A stretch of DNA of 64,000 nucleotides from CAVROT01 sp963722905 (GTDB lineage: Bacteria; Pseudomonadota; Alphaproteobacteria; Rhodobacterales; Rhodobacteraceae). The stretch is from positions 1-64,000 of the forward strand of contig CAVROT010000003.1 in NCBI GenBank assembly GCA_963722905.1. The letters are read 5' to 3'. Shown here one piece after another: positions 26,200 to 35,745 of this stretch (within the stretch, counting starts at the first letter, position 1; every line of letters begins with the position of its first letter). A program made the position numbers and the translations under genes. The notes beneath the pieces were generated by a model, which ran no database searches, was not told the DNA's origin, and saw only the letters and a list, made by a program, of their open reading frames with translations.

Positions 26200-27173
26200 A
26201 TGACGGCACCCGAACGGACGACGCCCGACTGGATCGCGCCCGACGGATCGCGCCCGACTGGATCGCGCTCGACTGGGGCACGACGAACTGCCGCGCCTGG
26301 GCGATGGCGGCGGACGGCACCGTGCTGGCCGAGGCGCGGTCCCCCGCCGGGATGGGCACGCTGACGCCCGCGGGCTTCGAGCCGGCGCTGCTGGATTTGG
26401 TCGGCCCGTGGCTGCGCGACGGGCGGTGCATTCCGGCCGTGGCCTGCGGCATGGTGGGCGCGCGGCAGGGATGGATCGACGCGGGCTATCGCGCGGTGCC
26501 CTGCACGCCGCTGGCGGGCGGCGGCGTGACGGCTCCGGTGCGCGATCCGAGGATCGCGGTGCGGATCGTGCCCGGCCTCAGCCAGTCGTCCCCCGCAGAC
26601 GTCATGCGGGGCGAAGAGACCCAGGTCGCCGGGTTCCTGTCGCTGAATCCGTCCTATGACGGCGTCATCTGCCTGCCCGGCAGCCATACGAAATGGATAC
26701 ACGCAAGCGCGGGCGAGATCGTCGGGTTCCGCACCGCCATGACGGGCGAGGTCTTCGCCGCGCTGGCGGCCCATTCGGTGCTGCGCCATTCGCTGGGACC
26801 CGCCAACACGCCCGACGACACAGCCGGCGACACGCCCGACGACGACGCCTTCCGCGCGGCGCTGGACGATGCCATCGCGATGCCGCAGGGGCTGGCGCTG
26901 CGCCTCTTCCAGATCCGGGCCGAGGGACTGCTGGGCGACCTGCCCCCCGCCGCGGCCCGCGCCCGGCTGTCCGGCGACCTCATCGGCGCCGAGCTTGCGG
27001 CGACGCGCGCCTGGTGGCTGGGCCGCGCCGTCGCCCTGATCGGCGCCCCCGCTCTCTGCCGCCTCTACGACATCGCGCTCGCCGCACAGGGGCTGACGCC
27101 GATCCGCACGAAGGGGGATGCGATGACGCTGGCGGGCCTGCGCGCCGCATACGATGATGGGCTGGCGGCGTGA
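26200..27173 (+). pseudogene. dgoK: 2-dehydro-3-deoxygalactonokinase, frameshifted in a 5' tandem repeat
   Basis: DgoK phosphorylates 2-keto-3-deoxygalactonate. The ASKHA-type phosphate loop ALDWGTTNCRAWAM, the MRGEETQVAGF region and LPGSHTKWIH are intact and the length fits the family. The ATG at 26200 (MTAPERTTPDW) is out of frame with the body. Between them lie three copies of CCCGACTGGATCGCG, the middle one short by one T. No other start exists between the melA stop and the phosphate loop. With the T restored the protein is 324 aa. As written the gene lacks a usable start, unless the deletion is a sequence error. Confidence 0.85.
26224..26276 (+). repeat. 15-bp tandem repeat at the dgoK start, one copy 14 bp
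   Basis: Copies: CCCGACTGGATCGCG (26224-26238), CCCGACGGATCGCG (26239-26252, missing T), CCCGACTGGATCGCG (26253-26267), then a partial CTCGACTGG. Each full unit encodes PDWIA, so unit number changes would keep the frame while the 14-base copy breaks it. The repeat duplicates the natural start of the DgoK phosphate-loop strand. Confidence 0.9.
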
Positions 27174-27246
27174 CACCTTCCGCCGCCGCGTGGCGCCCTG
27201 CCCGGCGCTGCTTCGCCACGACCGAGCCGACATAGGAGACCCCGCC

Positions 27247-27867
27247 ATGACCCGCCCCCTCGTCGCCATCCTGCGCGGCATCGCGCTGCCCGACGCCGTC
27301 GCCGTGACCGAGGCGCTGATCGCCGCCGGGATCGACCGGATCGAGGTGCCCCTGAACTCTCCCGATCCGTTCGACAGCATCGCGGCGATGGCCGCCGCCT
27401 GCGGCGACCGGGCGCTCATCGGGGCGGGCACGGTGATCCGCGTGGACGACGTGGCCCGCGTGCGCGATGCCGGCGGGCGGCTGGTCGTGTCCCCCAACGC
27501 CGACCCCGACGTGATCGCCGCGACAGTGGCGGCCGGGATGCAGAGCTTTCCGGGCGTCCTCACGCCGACGGAATGCTTCGCGGCGCTGGCGGCGGGTGCC
27601 ACGGGGCTGAAGGTGTTCCCCGCGACGATGATGGGCACCGAGGGGCTGGGCGCGTTGCGCGCAGTGCTGCCGCCATCCACCGAGGTCCTGATGGTCGGCG
27701 GCGTCGGACCCGCGACCTTCGCGGAATGGATCGCTGCGGGGGCCAGCGGATTCGGCATCGGCGGCGCGCTCTACCGGCCGGGCGACGACGCCGGCGCCGT
27801 CGGGCGCCGTGCCCGCACCATCGTCGAGGCGTGGGACATGGCCAGCACCGGCACGGTGGCGGCATGA
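27247..27867 (+). CDS. dgoA: 2-dehydro-3-deoxy-6-phosphogalactonate aldolase
   Basis: A 206-aa class I aldolase that splits KDPGal into pyruvate and glyceraldehyde 3-phosphate. Catalytic Glu33 (RIEVPLNSP, the galactonate-type motif) and Schiff-base Lys122 (GLKVFPA) are present. It follows dgoK by 73 bases and overlaps the lactonase gene by four bases (ATGA). With dgoK it forms the lower De Ley-Doudoroff branch for galactose. Confidence 0.93.
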   Translation: MTRPLVAILRGIALPDAVAVTEALIAAGIDRIEVPLNSPDPFDSIAAMAAACGDRALIGAGTVIRVDDVARVRDAGGRLVVSPNADPDVIAATVAAGMQSFPGVLTPTECFAALAAGATGLKVFPATMMGTEGLGALRAVLPPSTEVLMVGGVGPATFAEWIAAGASGFGIGGALYRPGDDAGAVGRRARTIVEAWDMASTGTVAA

Positions 27868-28763
27868 CCCCGGCCGTCACGCTGCACGACGACACCCGCT
27901 GCGCGCTGGGCGAGGGGCCGTTGTGGCATCCCGAACGCGCCACGCTTTACTGGTTCGACATCCTGGGCGACTGCCTGCTGGCGCGCGAGGACGGCACCCT
28001 GCGCCGGTGGGAGATCGGCGAACGCGCCTCTGCTGCGGGCTGGATCGACGCCGATACTCTGCTGGTCGCGACCGAGTCGGCACTGCGCCGGCTGGACCTC
28101 GCCACCGGCGCGCTGGAGACGGTGGTGCCGCTGGACGCGCTGAACCCCGCCACAAGGTCGAACGACGGGCGCGCCGATCCGCACGGCGGGTTCTGGATCG
28201 GTACGATGGGCAAGGCGGCCGAACCGGGCCTCGGCGCCATCCACCGCTACTACCGGGGCGAGCTGCGGACGCTCTTCGCGCCCATCGACATCCCGAACGC
28301 CATCTGCTTCGACCACGACGGCGGGCACGCCTATTTCACCGACACCCACACGATGCTGATCCGGCGCGTGGCGCTGGACGGCAACGGCTGGCCCAGCGCA
28401 GAGCCCGCCGTCTGGCTGGATCTCCGCGGCGAGGGGTGGAAGCCCGACGGCGCCGTGATCGACGCCGAGGGGGCGATGTGGAACGCCCAGTGGGGCGGCG
28501 CCCGGATCGCGCGCTACGGCGCGGACGCGGCCTTCCTTTGCGCCGTCGAGGTGACGGCGACGCAGGCCACCTGCCCGGCCTTCGGCGGCGAGGATTTCAC
28601 CACGATGTTCTGCACCTCGGCCGACGATGGCGCGCCCGACTATCCCGCCCACACCGATCCCGACGGTGCGGGGCGCAGCCACGATCCGCGACGCGATCAC
28701 GGCCGGACCTTCGCCATCGATGGCGCCGGGCGGGGCGTCGCGGAATACCGGGTGGTCCTTTGA
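27864..28763 (+). CDS. SMP-30/gluconolactonase family protein (likely galactonolactonase)
   Basis: A 299-aa six-bladed propeller lactonase. Metal ligands are visible in LGEGPLWHP (Glu), RSNDGRADPHGGFWIG (Asn) and WKPDGAVID (Asp). In this cluster it most likely opens galactono-1,4-lactone to galactonate. Start and stop overlap the neighbours, which shows tight coupling. Confidence 0.88.
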   Translation: MTPAVTLHDDTRCALGEGPLWHPERATLYWFDILGDCLLAREDGTLRRWEIGERASAAGWIDADTLLVATESALRRLDLATGALETVVPLDALNPATRSNDGRADPHGGFWIGTMGKAAEPGLGAIHRYYRGELRTLFAPIDIPNAICFDHDGGHAYFTDTHTMLIRRVALDGNGWPSAEPAVWLDLRGEGWKPDGAVIDAEGAMWNAQWGGARIARYGADAAFLCAVEVTATQATCPAFGGEDFTTMFCTSADDGAPDYPAHTDPDGAGRSHDPRRDHGRTFAIDGAGRGVAEYRVVL

Positions 28764-30664
28764 CGGCACGCACGCTGGGGGTCTGCTACTATCCCGAACA
28801 CTGGCCCGAGGACCGCTGGCCCGCCGACGCCGCCCTGATGCGCGACACCGGGCTGACATGGGTGCGGATCGGCGAGTTCGCGTGGTCCCGGCTGGAGCCC
28901 GCGCCCGGCCGGATGGACTGGGGCTGGCTGGACCGCGCCGTCGGGGTACTGGCGGACGCAGGGCTGCGTGTGGTGCTGGGCACGCCCACCGCCACCCCGC
29001 CGCGCTGGATGCTGGACCGTCATCCCGACATGCTGGCCCATGACGCCGAAGGCCGCCCGCGCGGCTTCGGGTCGCGCCGGCACTACTGCTTCAGCCACGC
29101 CGGCTACCGCGCCGAAGCGGTGCGTATCGCGGGCCTGCTGGGCGAACGCTACGGCCGAGACCCCCGCGTGGCTGCCTGGCAGATCGACAACGAATACGGC
29201 TGCCACGACACCACGCTCAGCTATTCGCCGGCGGCGCGGGACGCCTTTCGTGACTGGTGCGCCCGGCGCTATCAGTCGCCGCAGACGCTGAACCGGGCCT
29301 GGGGCAACGTGTTCTGGTCGATGGAGTACGACGACTTCGACCAGATCGACCTGCCCCACCTCACCGTGACCGAGCCGAACCCGGCGCATGTGATGGCCTT
29401 CCGCCGCTTCAGCTCGGATCAGGTCGCGGCCTTCAACCGCGCCCAGACCGAGGTCCTGCGCCGTCATACGGAGGCGCCGCTGATCCACAACTACATGGGG
29501 CGAGAGACGGGGTTCGACCATTTCGCGCTGGGCGCCGACCTGGATGTCGCCTCCTGGGACAGCTATCCGCTGGGGTTCCTCAGGGACCGCGTCGGGGCCG
29601 GCGACGCCCACATGACAGCCTTCGCGCGGCAGGGCGATCCCGACATGCAGGCCTTCCACCACGACCTCTACCGCGCCGTCGGGCGGGGCCGGTGGTGGGT
29701 GATGGAGCAGCAGCCCGGCCCGGTGAACTGGGCGCCCTGGAACCCCGCGCCGTTGCCCGGCATGGTCCGCCTCTGGGCCTGGGAGGCGTTCGCCCACGGC
29801 GCCGAGACGGTCTGCGCCTTCCGCTGGCGGCAGGCTCCTTTCGGGCAGGAACAGCATCACGCCGGCCTGCTGCGCCCCGACGCCGCCCCCGCCCCCGCGC
29901 TGGCCGAGATGCGCGCCGTCGCGGACGAACTGGCGGACGCCCCGCAGGTCGCGACGGGGCCGTCGCCGGCGGCGCTGATCTTCGACTATGCCGCCGCCTG
30001 GGCGTGGGAGACGCAGCCGCAGGGCGCCGACTTCGACTATTTCGCCCTCTGCCTCGACGCCTACAGGGCGCTGCGGCGGGCCGGCCTGTCCGTCGATATC
30101 CTGCCGCCCGACACCGGCGACCTGTCGGACCACGCCATCGTCCTCGCGCCGGGTCTGGCGACGCCCTCGGGGGCCTTCGTGTCGGCGCTCGCGTCCCACG
30201 GCGGCACGGCGATCCTGGGGCCCCGGGCCGGCGCGTGCACGGCCGAGATGGCGACGCCGGTGCCCCTGCCGCCCGCCCTGCCCGGACTGGACGCGACGGT
30301 CGCCCGCGTCGAGAGCCTGCCACCCGGTGTCGACGTCCCCCTCGCCGAAGGCGGAGCGTTCCGCCGCTGGTTCGAGCATCTGGAAGGCACCGCGCACGTC
30401 GTCGAGGTCACGGCCGACGGTCGCCCTGCGATGGTCGCCGCCGGCCGGCTGCATTATCTGGCAGGATGGCCGGACGACGCCATCTGGGACCGGATCGTCG
30501 CCCGGGCCTGCGGCGCGCAGGGCCTGCCCGCGCTGGCTCTGTCGGGTGGGCTACGGTGCCGCGATGCGGGCGGATCGCGCTACTGGTTCAACTACGGCGC
30601 GGCGCCGGCGCAGGTGGACGGGCTCGCGGTCCCGCCGGCCGGCGTCCTCCGGGTGGCGGCATGA
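28760..30664 (+). CDS. beta-galactosidase, GH42 family
   Basis: A 634-aa GH42 enzyme that releases galactose from beta-galactosides. The TIM barrel begins at GVCYYPEHWPEDRW. The acid/base Glu is in WQIDNEYGCHD and the nucleophile Glu in WWVMEQQPGPVNW. A trimerisation domain (ALIFDYAAAWAWE) and a C-terminal beta domain follow. Translation starts at a TTG (28760) overlapping the lactonase stop, a start that probably depends on coupling. No signal peptide, so the substrate is imported. Confidence 0.92.
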   Translation: MTARTLGVCYYPEHWPEDRWPADAALMRDTGLTWVRIGEFAWSRLEPAPGRMDWGWLDRAVGVLADAGLRVVLGTPTATPPRWMLDRHPDMLAHDAEGRPRGFGSRRHYCFSHAGYRAEAVRIAGLLGERYGRDPRVAAWQIDNEYGCHDTTLSYSPAARDAFRDWCARRYQSPQTLNRAWGNVFWSMEYDDFDQIDLPHLTVTEPNPAHVMAFRRFSSDQVAAFNRAQTEVLRRHTEAPLIHNYMGRETGFDHFALGADLDVASWDSYPLGFLRDRVGAGDAHMTAFARQGDPDMQAFHHDLYRAVGRGRWWVMEQQPGPVNWAPWNPAPLPGMVRLWAWEAFAHGAETVCAFRWRQAPFGQEQHHAGLLRPDAAPAPALAEMRAVADELADAPQVATGPSPAALIFDYAAAWAWETQPQGADFDYFALCLDAYRALRRAGLSVDILPPDTGDLSDHAIVLAPGLATPSGAFVSALASHGGTAILGPRAGACTAEMATPVPLPPALPGLDATVARVESLPPGVDVPLAEGGAFRRWFEHLEGTAHVVEVTADGRPAMVAAGRLHYLAGWPDDAIWDRIVARACGAQGLPALALSGGLRCRDAGGSRYWFNYGAAPAQVDGLAVPPAGVLRVAA

Positions 30665-31683
30665 CACGCCGCTTCGGCACGCTGCCCGACGGACGTGACG
30701 TCGAGGTGCTGCACCTGTCGGACGGTCCGCTCTCGGTCTCCATCCTCACGCTGGGCGCCATCCTGCAGGACGTGCGGCTGGCCGGAGTGGCCCATGCGCT
30801 GACACTGGGGTCGCCGGACCTTGCCGCCTACTTGGGGCCGATGGCGAGTTTCGGCGCCGTCATGGGACCCGTCGCCAACCGGATCGGCGGCGCCCGCGCC
30901 ATCCTGGACGGCCGCGAGCTGCGGTTCGAACCGCGGCCCCCCCACGGCCACTGCCTGCACGGCGGATCGGCCGGCACGCACCGCAAGCTGTGGGAGGTGG
31001 TTGCGGCCGGTCCGGCGCGCGCGACCCTGGCCGTGACGCTGCCGGATGGCGAGGGCGGCTTTCCGGGCACGCGCCGGATCGAGGCGACCTATGCCGTGAC
31101 AGGCGCGTCCCTGTCGCTGACGTTGACCGCCGTGACCGACGCTCCGACGCCGATGAACCTGGCGCACCACGGGTACTGGACGATGGACGGCGCGCCCACG
31201 TGGGAGGGGCATCTGCTGCAGATCCACGCCGACCGCTGGCTGCCGACCGACGCGACGTCGCTGCCCTCGGGCGAGGTCGCGCCGGTCGCGGGCACCGGGC
31301 ACGATTTCCGGGCGGGCGTTCGCATCTCGCCCGGACGCACGCCGCCGCTCGACCACAACTTCTGCCTCGCCGACGCGCGCGGACCGCTGCGACCCGCCGT
31401 GGCTCTGGAAGGGCGCAGCGGCGTCCGCCTGGAGGTCGGGACGACCGAGCCCGGGGTCCAGATCTTCGGCATGGGGCACATCGACTGCGCCGACGCGCCC
31501 ACCCACCACCCGCACCCCTACGGCCCCCATGCCGGCGTCGCTATCGAGCCGCAGTTCTGGCCCGACGCCATGGCGAACCCCGGGTTTCCCGGTATCGTCC
31601 TGCGGCCGGGAGCCCCGTGGCGGCAGGACAGCGTCTGGCATTTCTCCGCGCCGGTTGCCGCACCGGACCGGGGGGCGGGCTGA
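30661..31683 (+). CDS. galM: aldose 1-epimerase
   Basis: A 340-aa mutarotase interconverting alpha and beta galactose. Catalytic His is in NLAHHGYWTM and Glu in VAIEPQFWPDAM. HGGSAGTHRKLW and FPGTRRIEATY are also typical. It overlaps the GH42 stop and the TRAP small-subunit start, so it is one unit of a tightly packed operon. Confidence 0.92.
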   Translation: MTRRFGTLPDGRDVEVLHLSDGPLSVSILTLGAILQDVRLAGVAHALTLGSPDLAAYLGPMASFGAVMGPVANRIGGARAILDGRELRFEPRPPHGHCLHGGSAGTHRKLWEVVAAGPARATLAVTLPDGEGGFPGTRRIEATYAVTGASLSLTLTAVTDAPTPMNLAHHGYWTMDGAPTWEGHLLQIHADRWLPTDATSLPSGEVAPVAGTGHDFRAGVRISPGRTPPLDHNFCLADARGPLRPAVALEGRSGVRLEVGTTEPGVQIFGMGHIDCADAPTHHPHPYGPHAGVAIEPQFWPDAMANPGFPGIVLRPGAPWRQDSVWHFSAPVAAPDRGAG

Positions 31684-32180
31684 TGTATGCGGTGCTCGAC
31701 CGGTGGGCGCGCGGGATCGCGGTCGCATCGGCCCTGTGCGGCGGTGTCGTGCTGCTTGGGCTCATCGCGATGACCTGCACCTCGATCGCCGGGCGGGCGA
31801 CGTTGCCATGGGGGCCGGGGCCCGTGCCCGGCGACTTCGAACTGATCGAGATCGGGGTCGGCTTCGCGATCTTCGCCTTCCTGCCGTGGTGCACCTACGC
31901 CCGCGGCCACGCCCGTGTGGATCTGTTGCAGCCGATCCTCGGACGCGCCGGCAACCGGGCCGTCGACATCGTCTCGGACGTGGCCATGCTGGCCGCCGCG
32001 GCGCTGATCGCCTGGCGCCTGGGCGCGGGAATGGCGGACAAGCGGGCGTATGGCGAGACGACGTTCATCCTGCAGATGCCGGTCTGGACCGCCTATGCCG
32101 CATGCCTCGGGGCGGCCTGCGTCTTCGTCGCCGTGGCGGCGTTTTGCCTTCTTCGAACCCTGAGAGAGCCCCCGTCGTGA
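31683..32180 (+). CDS. TRAP transporter small permease (DctQ type)
   Basis: A 165-aa membrane protein with four hydrophobic helices and the DctQ signature LPWCTYARGHARVDLL. It partners the large permease directly downstream (overlap GTGA). TRAP systems take up acids such as sugar acids with a Na+ gradient. Here galactonate or a related acid is a reasonable guess. The required periplasmic DctP protein is not encoded in this window. Confidence 0.85.
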   Translation: MYAVLDRWARGIAVASALCGGVVLLGLIAMTCTSIAGRATLPWGPGPVPGDFELIEIGVGFAIFAFLPWCTYARGHARVDLLQPILGRAGNRAVDIVSDVAMLAAAALIAWRLGAGMADKRAYGETTFILQMPVWTAYAACLGAACVFVAVAAFCLLRTLREPPS

Positions 32181-33499
32181 CCGGCATCGAGATCGGATCC
32201 TGGGCCTTTCCGGTACTGCTGCTGCTGATCTTCCTGCGGATCCCCATCGGGCTGGCGATGCTGGTCTGCGGCATCGCGGGATCGTGGCTGCTGAGCGGCG
32301 GCACGACCATGGTCATGGGCCAGCTCAAGCATCAGGTCTACGGCACTTTCTCGAACTATTCGCTGTCGATCGTGCCGCTGTTCCTCCTGATGGGGCAGTT
32401 CGCCACTATGGGCGGCATGTCGCGGGGGCTTTTCAAGGCGGCCGAGACATTTCTGGGCCATCGTCGCGGCGGGCTGGCGATGTCGGCCATCGGGGCCTGC
32501 GCCGGCTTCGGTGCGATCTGCGGATCGTCGCTGGCCACGGCGTCGACCATGGGCCAGGTCGCCCTGCCAGAGCTCAGGCGCGCCGGCTATGCCGGACCGC
32601 TGGCGACGGGAACGCTGGCCGCGGGCGGTACGCTGGGCATACTGATCCCGCCGTCGGTGATCCTGGTGATCTACGCGATCCTGACCGAGCAGAACATCGC
32701 GAAGCTCTTCGTCGCGGCGATGGTGCCAGGGCTGCTGGCGGCGGCGGGATACATGGCCTGCATCGCGATCCTCGCGCGCGTGACGACCGGCGCGGGGCGG
32801 GTCCTGCCGCGGGCCGGCTGGAGTGCGCGCGGCCGGGCCCTGGCCGAGACATGGCCCGTCATCGCGATCTTCGTGGCGGTGGTCGGCGGCATCTACGCCG
32901 GTATCTTCACGCCGACCGAAGCCGCGGCCGTCGGCGCGGCGGGTACTGGCCTGCTGGCGATGGTCTCTGGAAACCTCGGACTGAAAGACCTGCGGGACGC
33001 CCTGCTGGCGACGGCGACGGGAACGGCGATGATCTTCCTCATCGTGCTTGGCGCCGCGGTGTTCAACGGGTTCCTTGCCTTCAGCCAGCTTCCCCAGACG
33101 GCAGCGGCCTGGGCCGGCGGACTGTCTGTGTCGCCGCACGTGATCCTGCTGGCGGTCCTCCTGCTCTACCTGGCTTTCGGTTGCGTGATGGACAGCCTCT
33201 CGATGATCCTGCTGACGGTGCCGATCATCTATCCGGTGATGACAGCGCTCGATTTCGGCATGTCCGCCGAGGATTTCGGCCTCTGGTTCGGGATCCTGAT
33301 CCTGATCGTGGTCGAGGTCGGACTGATCACGCCGCCCGTCGGAATGAACCTGTTCGTCATAAACCAGATGGCACCCGACGTGCCCATCGGGCAGACGTTC
33401 CGTGGCACCCTTCCCTTCGTGGCGACGGACATCCTGCGGGTAGCGATCCTGGTGGCCGCGCCGGTCCTGACGCTCGGGCTGGTGAGGATGCTTTACTGA
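32177..33499 (+). CDS. TRAP transporter large permease (DctM type)
   Basis: A 440-aa membrane protein with about twelve helices. DctM signatures include LRIPIGLAMLVCGIAGSW, GAICGSSLATASTMG, GGTLGILIPPSVILVIYA and ITPPVGMNLFVIN. It starts at a GTG at 32177 inside the small-subunit stop. It is the last gene of the 22.6-33.5 kb run. Confidence 0.93.
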   Translation: MTGIEIGSWAFPVLLLLIFLRIPIGLAMLVCGIAGSWLLSGGTTMVMGQLKHQVYGTFSNYSLSIVPLFLLMGQFATMGGMSRGLFKAAETFLGHRRGGLAMSAIGACAGFGAICGSSLATASTMGQVALPELRRAGYAGPLATGTLAAGGTLGILIPPSVILVIYAILTEQNIAKLFVAAMVPGLLAAAGYMACIAILARVTTGAGRVLPRAGWSARGRALAETWPVIAIFVAVVGGIYAGIFTPTEAAAVGAAGTGLLAMVSGNLGLKDLRDALLATATGTAMIFLIVLGAAVFNGFLAFSQLPQTAAAWAGGLSVSPHVILLAVLLLYLAFGCVMDSLSMILLTVPIIYPVMTALDFGMSAEDFGLWFGILILIVVEVGLITPPVGMNLFVINQMAPDVPIGQTFRGTLPFVATDILRVAILVAAPVLTLGLVRMLY

Positions 33500-33807
33500 C
33501 GGCAGCCCTCCGGACCACCGGGTCGGGATACCGGACGATCGCAGTCGACCGACGTCCGGTGTCCGAAGTCCGGAGCGGGCCGAAGACCGGATCGAGAAAG
33601 CGGCGCACGGTGTCGGCGCCGACCGCCCCGATGCTCTTCGGCGGCATGTCCCGGATCGCACGCCGGGATCGGCGCACCCCGTACAGCGGGACGCCCGGGA
33701 TGTCCGGCCCTGGGGGGAAGCACCGCCCTTGTCAGGCGCGATGGTGCCGACGCGGTGTTTGGTCGGGGGTCCCCGTGAGCGCCGCATGGCCAAAGCCGGG
33801 CCGGCGA
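33500..33807. other. convergent spacer, no gene seen
   Basis: These 308 bases lie between the ends of the TRAP and IolC genes. A minus-strand frame reads somewhat protein-like (RAIRDMPPKSIGAVGADTV) but is short, has no start signal and matches nothing I know. No clear terminator with a T-tract was seen. Confidence 0.4.
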
Positions 33808-35715
33808 TCAGCCATCGGCGCCGGGAGCGGCTCTGGCGGTCTCCCAGCTGTGGCAGAGGCGCGCGAAGGTCGCGACCATCGTGGCCACCGCATCGTCGTC
33901 CGGGATCCGGCCCTGCATCCAGTTCCGTGCGGGACCGCCGAAGATCGTCCGCCCGACGGCGAACCCCCTGACCAGCGGCTGACGCGCGGCCAGCGCGAAA
34001 CTGCGCGCCATGTCGTCCTCCGGCGCATCGAGGCCCAGCACCAAGATGCCCCGCGTGCGCGGATCGTTGCGTTCGATGGCCGCGACCGTGTGGCGCCACC
34101 CGGCTTCGGTGGGCGACGCCTCCAGCTTCCACCAGTCGGGGTAGACGCCCAGATCGTAGAAGCGCTGGATCACGCGGGCCGTCGTCGTGTCGTCGACCGG
34201 GCCGCATCTGGACGGTATCACCTCCAACAGCAACTCCAGCCTGTTGCGCCGGGCGGCATGGAACAGGCGCAGCACGGTCTGTTCCTGAGCATGCCACATC
34301 CCGGCATCGTCGTCGGGATGGCACAGGCACAGACATTTGACGACGTGGTCGCGCGGCCATTCGCGCAGGCCTCCGCAGTCGGCGCCGATCCCGGGCTCCA
34401 GCGTCAGGGGACGGGCACCGGGCCATTCGACCGGCCGCCCGATCCACAGCCCCTGTTCCCCGGCCCGGTCCAGCGCGTCCTGCCCGAGGCGGTCGTCGCA
34501 CAGGATGCCAAAGCCCGCCCGTCCCGCCTGCACCCGCATCGCGGCATCGAGGCAAAGTTCCTTGAATCGTCCGATCCTGTCGGGCGTGGCGCCCTCCATC
34601 TCCTCGAACTGGGCGCGGTGATCGAAGGCGAAAATCTGCATTCGCGCCCGGTCTCCCCTGCGGGTGGTGGCCCAGTGCACCTGTTCCAGCGCGACATCGT
34701 GGCGCAGGTCCGGCCGCGTGACCCCGCGGTCGAGGAAGAACGTCAGTTCGTCCCAGGTCGGATAGGCCGGGGCGCAACCGTGGCGCGACACGGCAAGGGC
34801 GCCGCAGGCGTTGGCGTATTCCAGCGCCCGCGGCCAGGGCGCGTCGTCCAGCCATCCCCGCAGCAGCCCCGACATGAACCCGTCCCCCGCGCCCAGCACG
34901 TTGAAGACCTCGATCGGGAACCCCGGTCCGCCTTGACCCTCGTCCAGTCCGGCGGGGATGTCGCCCGGGAAGGCGACGGCGCCCATCGGGCCGCGCTTGC
35001 AGACCAGCGCGGCATCCGTGAGCGTACGCACGGCGCGCAGCGCGGCAAGAGTGTCGGTGGTCCCGCCGGCGATGTGGAACTCCTCTTCCGTCCCGACGAT
35101 CAGGTCGAAGAGGTGCAGGTGCGATTGCAGCTTGGCGGTGACGGCGTCGCTGGCCACGAAACGGCTCTCGCCCGCACCGTGGCCGGCCACGCCCCACAGG
35201 TTCGGCCTGTAGTCGATGTCGAGCGCGGTCCGCAGCCCGGCGGCCCGCGCGATGCCCAGCGCCTTCAGGACGGCGGCCTCGGTGCGTTCGTGCGACAGGT
35301 GCGTGCCCGTGGCGACGATCGACCGCGCGGACCGGACGAAGTCGGGGTCGATGTCGTCCTCGCACAGCGCCATGTCGGCGCAGTCCTCGCGGTAGAAGAT
35401 CAGCGGAAACCGCGTTCGGTCCCTGACGCCCAGGATGACGAGGGCCGTGAGGCGATGGGGATCGGTCCGCACCCCCGCCGTCTCGACCCCCTCGCGCGCC
35501 AGCTCTTCCAGTATGAAGCGGCCCATATGCTCGTCCCCCACCCGGGAGATGAGCGCGCTTCGCAGCCCCAGCCGCGCGGTCCCGCAGGCGATGTTCGTGG
35601 GGGATCCGCCTATGTACTTCTCGAACGATCCCATGTCCTCAAGCCGCCCGCCGATCTGCGTGCCGTAGAGGTCGACGCTGGCGCGGCCGACGGCGATGAC
35701 GTCCAGCGGGGTCAT
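33808..35715 (-). CDS. iolC: 5-dehydro-2-deoxygluconokinase fused to DUF2090 (IolC-type)
   Basis: A 635-aa fusion. Residues 1-330 are a PfkB kinase (VIAVGRASVDLYG, GGSPTNIACGTARLG, NVLGAGDGFMSG). Residues about 365-630 are a DUF2090 aldolase-like domain (QIFAFDHRAQFEEME, WKLEASPTEAGW). In inositol breakdown such proteins phosphorylate 5-dehydro-2-deoxygluconate and probably cleave the product. I chose ATG 35715 (MTPLDVIAVGRAS). An in-frame ATG at 35733 is possible. No other iol gene lies nearby, which is unusual. It follows the oxygenase gene by a short gap. Confidence 0.9.
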   Translation of the reverse strand: MTPLDVIAVGRASVDLYGTQIGGRLEDMGSFEKYIGGSPTNIACGTARLGLRSALISRVGDEHMGRFILEELAREGVETAGVRTDPHRLTALVILGVRDRTRFPLIFYREDCADMALCEDDIDPDFVRSARSIVATGTHLSHERTEAAVLKALGIARAAGLRTALDIDYRPNLWGVAGHGAGESRFVASDAVTAKLQSHLHLFDLIVGTEEEFHIAGGTTDTLAALRAVRTLTDAALVCKRGPMGAVAFPGDIPAGLDEGQGGPGFPIEVFNVLGAGDGFMSGLLRGWLDDAPWPRALEYANACGALAVSRHGCAPAYPTWDELTFFLDRGVTRPDLRHDVALEQVHWATTRRGDRARMQIFAFDHRAQFEEMEGATPDRIGRFKELCLDAAMRVQAGRAGFGILCDDRLGQDALDRAGEQGLWIGRPVEWPGARPLTLEPGIGADCGGLREWPRDHVVKCLCLCHPDDDAGMWHAQEQTVLRLFHAARRNRLELLLEVIPSRCGPVDDTTTARVIQRFYDLGVYPDWWKLEASPTEAGWRHTVAAIERNDPRTRGILVLGLDAPEDDMARSFALAARQPLVRGFAVGRTIFGGPARNWMQGRIPDDDAVATMVATFARLCHSWETARAAPGADG

Positions 35716-35745
35716 CCGCGCCTGTCCCACCATGCCATGCCAGCC

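Noticed and set aside
32093..35365. 1090-codon minus frame
   Set aside because: A shadow of iolC and the TRAP genes, Arg/Gln/Asp-rich, without family features.
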